A stretch of DNA of 18,508 nucleotides, taken from positions 1-18,508 of the forward strand of contig CAJLGW010000035.1 in assembly GCA_905206345.1 (NCBI GenBank), given 5' to 3'. A program made the position numbers and the translations under genes. The notes below the pieces were generated by a model. It did not search any database. It saw only the letters and a program-made list of their open reading frames with translations, and was not told where the DNA came from. Every line of letters begins with the position of its first letter. The first letter of the stretch is position 1. The DNA comes from an uncultured Sutterella sp. Its GTDB lineage: Bacteria; Pseudomonadota; Gammaproteobacteria; Burkholderiales; Burkholderiaceae_F. This document shows positions 14,303-18,508 of this stretch, in pieces.

Positions 14303-15106
14303 CTAAAACTTATCCATTATACCAACGGGATAGTCCCAAATTGTGGGACTGTAGAGCGGAATTCCATACTCTTTGGGATAGCGAACACCCACAAGATAAA
14401 GACCGCCCGCGGCAAAGGTGGGCGCAGCAACCGTGCGATCTCGAGCGTCAAGCACATCTTTAAACCAATCCACGCTTTCGCGCCCGGTGCCCACATAGAC
14501 GAGGCTACCCACAATATTACGAACCATGTGATGCAAAAAGGCATTTGCCCTTAATCGAATCCCGATCATTCGACCCACGCGTTCAATACGTACCTCATGC
14601 ATGACACGCACGGGACTCTTGGCTTGGCATTCAGCAGCTCTGAAACTTGAAAAGTCATGTTCGCCGATCAAGTAATTCGCAGCTGTTTGCATTAGTTTTT
14701 CATCGAGCGGTCGAAATTGCCACCCGACTTTACCTTCCATCAAAGGACTGCGAATGGGCGCATTCAAAATCCAATACTCGTAAATGCGCTCCGTCGCGCT
14801 AAAGCGAGAGGAAAAATCATCGGGAACCCACCGCGCCCACTTAACAGCTACCGTAGGTGGCAAGAACGTATTAACACCTCTCACCCACGCTGTTAAAGGT
14901 CTATTCACTGGGGGCTCAAAATCCACAATTTGATGGGTTGCATGAACACCCGTATCGGTTCGGCCTGCACAAATGGTCGAAATCGGAGAAACGGCAAAGC
15001 GGCTTAACGCCGCTTCCAGTGTAGTTTGTACGGTTGGCACTTGCGGTTGAGTTTGCCAACCGCAAAATGCTTCACCGTTATATTCAATGCCTAAAGCAAC
15101 ACGCAT
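14303..15106 (-). CDS. truA: tRNA pseudouridine(38-40) synthase
   Basis: TruA converts uridines 38-40 of the anticodon stem to pseudouridine. The 267 residues match E. coli TruA (270). The N-terminus has the YNGEAFCGWQ motif, and the catalytic aspartate is D51 in AGRTDTGVHA. The conserved FLHHMVRN segment is near the C-terminal third. The start is five bases after the fimV stop, so it is probably cotranscribed. Thirty-one bases separate its stop from the accD start; the genus-typical trp genes are not there. A hairpin-like repeat (14332-14350) lies inside the last codons. Confidence 0.96.
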   Translation of the reverse strand: MRVALGIEYNGEAFCGWQTQPQVPTVQTTLEAALSRFAVSPISTICAGRTDTGVHATHQIVDFEPPVNRPLTAWVRGVNTFLPPTVAVKWARWVPDDFSSRFSATERIYEYWILNAPIRSPLMEGKVGWQFRPLDEKLMQTAANYLIGEHDFSSFRAAECQAKSPVRVMHEVRIERVGRMIGIRLRANAFLHHMVRNIVGSLVYVGTGRESVDWFKDVLDARDRTVAAPTFAAGGLYLVGVRYPKEYGIPLYSPTIWDYPVGIMDKF

Positions 15107-15111
15107 TGTTG

Positions 15112-16866
15112 TTACTTACGAACTTGCTTCATCAAAACTTCAGCAACAGCCTTTTCTTCAGGCGTACCGTTTTTGATCACTTGTTGCAAAAGCTCAAAAG
15201 CCTCTCTCGTTGCTTCGATCGCAATGAAAGAACGAGCCATGTCTAAAGAATCTTTCATGCTTTGACCGGCCGTTGCAGGAGCGTTTTGCGCCAAAGCAGG
15301 CGTAACCTCATCAACTTCAGCGTCGCCTACCAAGTCAAAGATATTGGAAGTATCTTTCGGGCGTTCAGTATTTACCGTTGCTTGCACGGGTTCAATCACT
15401 TCAACCGGCTTAACCTCTTCACGATAAACTGCCGTTTGCGGCGTCACTTCTTCAAGAGTTTGTCCCTTAAACTCTTGAGCCATCGGTTGTTGCACAGGTT
15501 CGCTTACGGGTTGATGCACCGTCTGAGCCACCGGTTGTTGAGCTGCAGATGCGGCAGGCTCTTGGCGAACTTGCGGCGTCTTCTTTTCAAAGAAAGACTT
15601 AAAGCTATTTAAATTCACACGACCGCCCTTTTTGGTATTCCAGTAGAGGAAACCAGCACCACCGAGGAGAGCCAAAATCAAAAGATACCAACCCCAGCTC
15701 GTCGACTCTTCTTGAACCACTTCCTCTTCTTCGGTCATGATTTCTAAGGTCGGTGCCGGATCAGCCGGTTTCACTTCTTCAGCCGGCGGCAATTGCGTCA
15801 AAGGTTCTTGCGGCAATGTTGACTCGGCAGACGGTGTCTTTGAAGTATCAAAGTGGGGCGTTTCAACAACCGGAATCTCGTTCTTTACTTCCGGTTGAGC
15901 CTTGGGTTCAGGTTGCACTGCAGGTTTGACTTCTTCAACCGGAGCGACTGCGGGTTGTTCAACCTTCGGTTGCGGTTTTACGGCAGGCTTCTTCGGTTGG
16001 GTTTTAGCAACCGGTTGTGCGATGGGTTGAGGACGGCTGGCGACCTCTTCAATGGTCAAACCTTTTTGCACAATCTCTTGAGCTGCCTTGCGATCAATCG
16101 ACATCACCAAGTCTTTGCTCGGAGCGCTCAATTGTGCACCGGCCTTTAATTGGCGAACATTGCCGGCAGGGAAGGCTTGCGGATTGTGAACAGCCAAAGC
16201 AACCAACACTTGGTTGACGCTCGCTTGCGGGTAAAGCTTTTGATAAAGCACACCCAAAGACCAAGGCGTATAGCCATGCTCGATAACAATCGGACGACTC
16301 AAATCATAATTTTGAGCTTGCATGCGCTCCAGGGGCGTTTGAGTCGAAGATGCAGCCTTTTTCACGGGAGCGGCTTGCGCAGGCTTTACCGGTTCGGCTT
16401 GTTTGATAAACTCTGCCACCGAAGGTTCCGGTTGAGCGATGGGTTCAGCCTTCACTTGAACGGCGACCGGCTCGACAGTTCCCGTGGCACCCAAATGAAT
16501 ATTGTACTGACGAACCGTTTTTTGACCGCCTTCATTCAATTCAACCAACAACGGGAAAGCGCGTTCCTGAGCGGGAGAATGAGCTGAAATTCTTAACGTC
16601 AGCGGATTTTTGTTAATCAACGCCAAAGACAAACCCTTAGCGCTTTCTGGCATCACCATCTTGTACTGACGATAAACTTCTTCCGGTGCCAAACGTGCTG
16701 TCAGAGATGAGCCGTTCGGAGCAACATCGTGAACTAAAAACGTGGCTTGAAAATTCTGATGAGCTTGGCTTTGAACGGTTAACTGACCGAGGTAAGCCGC
16801 TTCAGCAGAAACAGCAAAAGACAACATCAAGCTCAGGGCTAAGGCGGATTTTTGGAGTTTTTTCAT
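15112..16866 (-). CDS. fimV: FimV/HubP-type polar hub protein
   Basis: FimV/HubP proteins span the inner membrane, bind peptidoglycan through LysM and organise the cell pole for pili, flagella and chemosensory systems. This 584-residue version has a signal peptide with an AEA cleavage site near 23, a FimV N-terminal domain (about 25-125), a LysM-like region (195-250), a long Pro/Gln/Glu-rich stretch (about 280-385), one membrane helix (391-409), a second low-complexity stretch and a FimV C-terminal helical domain (about 538-583, with LDMARSFIAI). It is much shorter than Pseudomonas FimV (about 920), mostly from a small cytoplasmic part. The ATG at 16866 was chosen for the clean signal peptide; the ribosome site is poor and a TTG lies 15 bases upstream. 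No pilus genes are in the window. Confidence 0.9.
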   Translation of the reverse strand: MKKLQKSALALSLMLSFAVSAEAAYLGQLTVQSQAHQNFQATFLVHDVAPNGSSLTARLAPEEVYRQYKMVMPESAKGLSLALINKNPLTLRISAHSPAQERAFPLLVELNEGGQKTVRQYNIHLGATGTVEPVAVQVKAEPIAQPEPSVAEFIKQAEPVKPAQAAPVKKAASSTQTPLERMQAQNYDLSRPIVIEHGYTPWSLGVLYQKLYPQASVNQVLVALAVHNPQAFPAGNVRQLKAGAQLSAPSKDLVMSIDRKAAQEIVQKGLTIEEVASRPQPIAQPVAKTQPKKPAVKPQPKVEQPAVAPVEEVKPAVQPEPKAQPEVKNEIPVVETPHFDTSKTPSAESTLPQEPLTQLPPAEEVKPADPAPTLEIMTEEEEVVQEESTSWGWYLLILALLGGAGFLYWNTKKGGRVNLNSFKSFFEKKTPQVRQEPAASAAQQPVAQTVHQPVSEPVQQPMAQEFKGQTLEEVTPQTAVYREEVKPVEVIEPVQATVNTERPKDTSNIFDLVGDAEVDEVTPALAQNAPATAGQSMKDSLDMARSFIAIEATREAFELLQQVIKNGTPEEKAVAEVLMKQVRK

Positions 16867-16930
16867 GTCGATGACGCCCAAGAAAAGTTGGATACAATAC
16901 CTTGACTATTTTAGAATTAATCTCTAATGA

Positions 16931-17000
16931 TTTGGGAACTTTGCAACAGCTTTTTACAGCATAACGTTGAATTTTTCACACACGTGGCAAAATTCCCAAA
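16931..17000. promoter_or_regulatory. Paired inverted sites between fimV and the acidic small ORF
   Basis: The 164-base gap between the divergent starts holds TTTGGGAACTTTGC (16931-16944) and GCAAAATTCCCAAA (16987-17000). These are inverted copies that match at 13 of 14 positions across a 42-base spacer. They bracket the centre of the gap, where promoters for both genes would lie. This looks like two binding sites for one regulator in opposite orientation, or a long-armed hairpin. I could not place a confident -10/-35 pair for either gene; the best plus-strand match, TTGGGA then TACAGC 17 bases on, is weak. Confidence 0.4.
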
Positions 17001-17030
17001 CTTTTGAATTGAAATTTTCGAGGAATTATC

Positions 17031-17279
17031 ATGACTGTTGATCGAGAATGGCTCATTGCTACGTTAAGCGACACCTTAGAGTGTCTTCAAGATTGCATTG
17101 ATCGACTTGAAGACGAACGTCACGACCCTGACGATGTTTTGATGGAAGATGTTGCCAATGTTTACGCCAAGCTCAACTACGCAGTCAATACGGCTGAGTT
17201 GGGGCCGTCTGCCATTGACGAAATGGATCATAACGAACTGATTGCATGGCCAGAGAAAATGCCATTTGACCGCGAATGA
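17031..17279 (+). CDS. Small acidic protein of unknown function
   Basis: This is an 82-residue ORF that I do not recognise. It is supported by a strong ribosome site (GAGGA seven bases before the ATG), by its own terminator 2-30 bases after the stop, and by its place as a stand-alone gene between fimV and a permease. It has 22 Asp/Glu against 6 Lys/Arg, for a net charge near -16, with no signal peptide or membrane segment. The first 55 residues look helical with heptad-like hydrophobics (LIATL, LECLQDCIDRLED, VYAKLNYAV); the C-terminal quarter contains IAWPEKMPF. Two cysteines (18 and 22) are close together. A protein-binding or DNA-mimic role would fit the charge but is only speculation. Confidence 0.75.
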   Translation: MTVDREWLIATLSDTLECLQDCIDRLEDERHDPDDVLMEDVANVYAKLNYAVNTAELGPSAIDEMDHNELIAWPEKMPFDRE

Positions 17280-17281
17280 TT

Positions 17282-17315
17282 TTAAAGGCCTCATATTTTG
17301 GGGCCTTTAATCTTT
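17282..17315 (+). terminator. Intrinsic terminator of the small acidic ORF
   Basis: TTAAAGGCCTC (17282-17292) pairs with GGGGCCTTTAA (17300-17310) in 11 pairs with one G-U around ATATTTT, followed by TCTTTTT. It lies directly after the stop codon. The other strand has only a short T-tract, so it may also help the convergent permease gene at 17319, but less well. Confidence 0.8.
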
Positions 17316-17318
17316 TTG

Positions 17319-18230
17319 TCAAACTTCCATGCCGGCACGACGTTGCCGCTCTTTGATGTGCTCGCTTGCCTTTTTCTGCTCTTTGCGAGTCAACAAACTC
17401 GCCAAAATACCTGTGACAACAATAATGATCATCCCAATAACAACTGGGATCGTAACGGGTTCAGCAAAGACAATTTCACCCATCACCGTTGAAAATAAAA
17501 TCACCGTGTATTGAAGGGCGCCACTTAAAACAATATTGCCTCGCGAGAAAGCTCGCGTTAAGCAAAATTGTGCGCAAGTTGCCGTAACCGAAATCCCCAA
17601 CAAATAGCACCACCCGGCCATCGAGGGCGCATGAAAACCACCTGTGATAAACGTCCCTACGAGACCTGTCACCATACCAACTAAGACAAAGTAAAAAAGA
17701 ATGCGCAATTCAGGCTCTTTTTTGATGCCTAAGCGCTTAACAAAAGAGACGGCAACGGAGGTACAAAAACCGGCTGAAAGCCCAACAAGAGCGGCACCAT
17801 ATTCGTGTGGCGCAATGGTGGGTGAGAGCATGGTGACCACGCCGCCAAACCCTAAAATAAGGGTAGAGAGAAGCTTCCAGTTAATTTGACCATGCGTGCG
17901 AATGGCCGTGGCTATGGCAAAGCACCCTAAGAAAAGGGGCGACGTGTAATTAAGCGTCATTGCCAAGCCGATGTTTAAATGAGAAATGGAATAGATACCG
18001 GCTAAAATCGCACTGGCGCCGACAATCGATCGAAGGCCGTGATCGAAGGGGTAACGCGTTGTAAACCCAATCCCCTTTCGATGCATCATCAATGCAAAGA
18101 CAACCAATCCGAAAATTGATCGATAAAAGAGCACTTCAAAAGATGAAAGGCCGTCAAGACCCGTTAACTTTACGAAAACCGCATAAAACGCGAAGAACAA
18201 TGCGGAAACAACCATCCAAAGTGATTGCAT
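17319..18230 (-). CDS. EamA/DMT-superfamily permease (second copy)
   Basis: This 303-residue inner-membrane protein has about ten helices in two EamA halves. It shares many landmarks with the permease at 4301-5164: the same SLWM start, AVFVK in helix 1, FYRSI after helix 2, TLNYTSPLF at the end of helix 4, and LTRK at the end of the last helix. It differs in a longer charged tail (about 20 residues, KEQKKASEHIKERQRRAG). The two are paralogues but clearly diverged, so substrates could differ. Substrate is not readable from sequence. A GGA-rich stretch lies about 13 bases before the ATG. It is a single gene that converges on the acidic small ORF. Confidence 0.88.
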   Translation of the reverse strand: MQSLWMVVSALFFAFYAVFVKLTGLDGLSSFEVLFYRSIFGLVVFALMMHRKGIGFTTRYPFDHGLRSIVGASAILAGIYSISHLNIGLAMTLNYTSPLFLGCFAIATAIRTHGQINWKLLSTLILGFGGVVTMLSPTIAPHEYGAALVGLSAGFCTSVAVSFVKRLGIKKEPELRILFYFVLVGMVTGLVGTFITGGFHAPSMAGWCYLLGISVTATCAQFCLTRAFSRGNIVLSGALQYTVILFSTVMGEIVFAEPVTIPVVIGMIIIVVTGILASLLTRKEQKKASEHIKERQRRAGMEV

Positions 18231-18302
18231 ACTTGGCTACTTTTCCTTTTGGCGCAAGTGCTTTCTCTTAAGCCTTTCGTCAACAACACAAACCTAGTAT
18301 CC

Positions 18303-18308
18303 ATTATA
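18303..18308 (-). promoter_or_regulatory. Candidate -10 box for the second DMT permease
   Basis: On the minus strand a perfect TATAAT is read at the complement of 18303-18308, about 73 bases upstream of the permease ATG. The -35 region at the right distance is CATTTC, a poor match, so the site may need an activator or be fortuitous. Confidence 0.35.
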
Positions 18309-18508
18309 GGCTTTTGACTGCATGGGAAATGTTTCTTCGTCTAATCGTTTTCTACAATTGCGATACGCTAACGTCAAATTCCGAATTCCTCTGGGTAGAC
18401 CAAAATTCCTTTTAATTTTAATTGAGGCGCGTCAATTCGCAATTTGATTGCCGTGAAGGTTCATCACGAAAACGTGTGAAATTGATAAATAAGTTGACAA
18501 AGTCAGAG
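18309..18508. other. Right-edge intergenic DNA
   Basis: No ORF or RNA gene is visible. AT-rich sequence carries AATTGA/TCAATT (18420-18425, 18432-18437) around GGCGCG, then TTCATCACG (18460-18468) and CGTGTGAA (18473-18480) as an imperfect dyad. A consensus-like TTGACA (18494-18499) sits nine bases from the edge; its -10 box would be beyond the window. This looks like the upstream region of a plus-strand gene to the right. Confidence 0.35.

Noticed and set aside
14332..14350. AGTCCCA/TGGGACT hairpin near the truA end, considered as a terminator
   Set aside because: It lies inside the last truA codons and has no T-tract, and accD follows after only 31 bases, so termination there is unlikely.
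15850..16130. Tandem repeats in the Pro/Gln-rich part of fimV
   Set aside because: The stretch is low-complexity with recurring PKP, QP and VKP units, but no repeat of constant length was found.
1..18508. Prophage, insertion sequence, CRISPR or defence system
   Set aside because: Every sizeable ORF on both strands is a housekeeping gene, a permease, a lipoprotein or a small unknown protein; no transposase, integrase, nuclease island or direct-repeat array was seen.

Overview
The window is ordinary, densely packed chromosomal core sequence from a Gram-negative bacterium, most likely a betaproteobacterium. The strongest pointer is the minus-strand run fimV-truA-accD-folC-SPOR protein-cvpA-purF, an order characteristic of Burkholderiales and, in related form, of Pseudomonas. 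Base composition is moderate (by eye near or a little below half G+C), much lower than in most Burkholderiales. With the reduced gene set at this locus this suggests a host-associated lineage such as Sutterellaceae (Sutterella, Parasutterella and relatives). The family-level placement is inference from gene order and composition, not from a database match.

Layout, left to right. Positions 1-87 hold a hairpin with a T-tract that would end a transcript entering from the left. 88-4134 (minus) is a four-gene operon transcribed xseB-ispA-dxs-murB: exonuclease VII small subunit, farnesyl diphosphate synthase, DXP synthase and the MurB reductase. ispA and dxs lead to farnesyl diphosphate, the precursor of the undecaprenyl carrier, and murB makes the peptidoglycan precursor, so the operon ties lipid-carrier supply to wall synthesis. 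4301-5164 (plus) is a ten-helix EamA/DMT permease. 5165-5543 has no protein gene but holds a candidate structured small RNA that ends in a strong intrinsic terminator, followed by a promoter. 5544-5990 (plus) is a META/HslJ-type lipoprotein, which converges on polA (6054-8819, minus) across a symmetrical terminator. 8820-9007 holds the polA upstream region, with an inverted repeat, and two hairpins that close the next operon.

9008-16866 (minus) is the long fimV-truA-accD-folC-SPOR-cvpA-purF block: polar hub and peptidoglycan binding, tRNA pseudouridylation, fatty-acid synthesis, folate polyglutamylation, division/wall binding, and the first step of purine synthesis with its partner CvpA. The trp genes that many Burkholderiales carry between truA and accD are absent. 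Divergent from fimV is a small, very acidic protein of unknown function (17031-17279, plus), which converges on a second EamA/DMT permease (17319-18230, minus) related to the first. The last 278 bases hold a promoter for that permease and some small dyads near the edge.

No mobile element, CRISPR array, tRNA or rRNA gene was seen, and no clear new multi-gene system. The observation most worth checking is that PolA keeps its 5'-nuclease and polymerase motifs but appears to have lost all four acidic residues of its 3'-5' proofreading site. The next best are the candidate RNA at 5222-5419 and the paired inverted repeat between fimV and the acidic small ORF.
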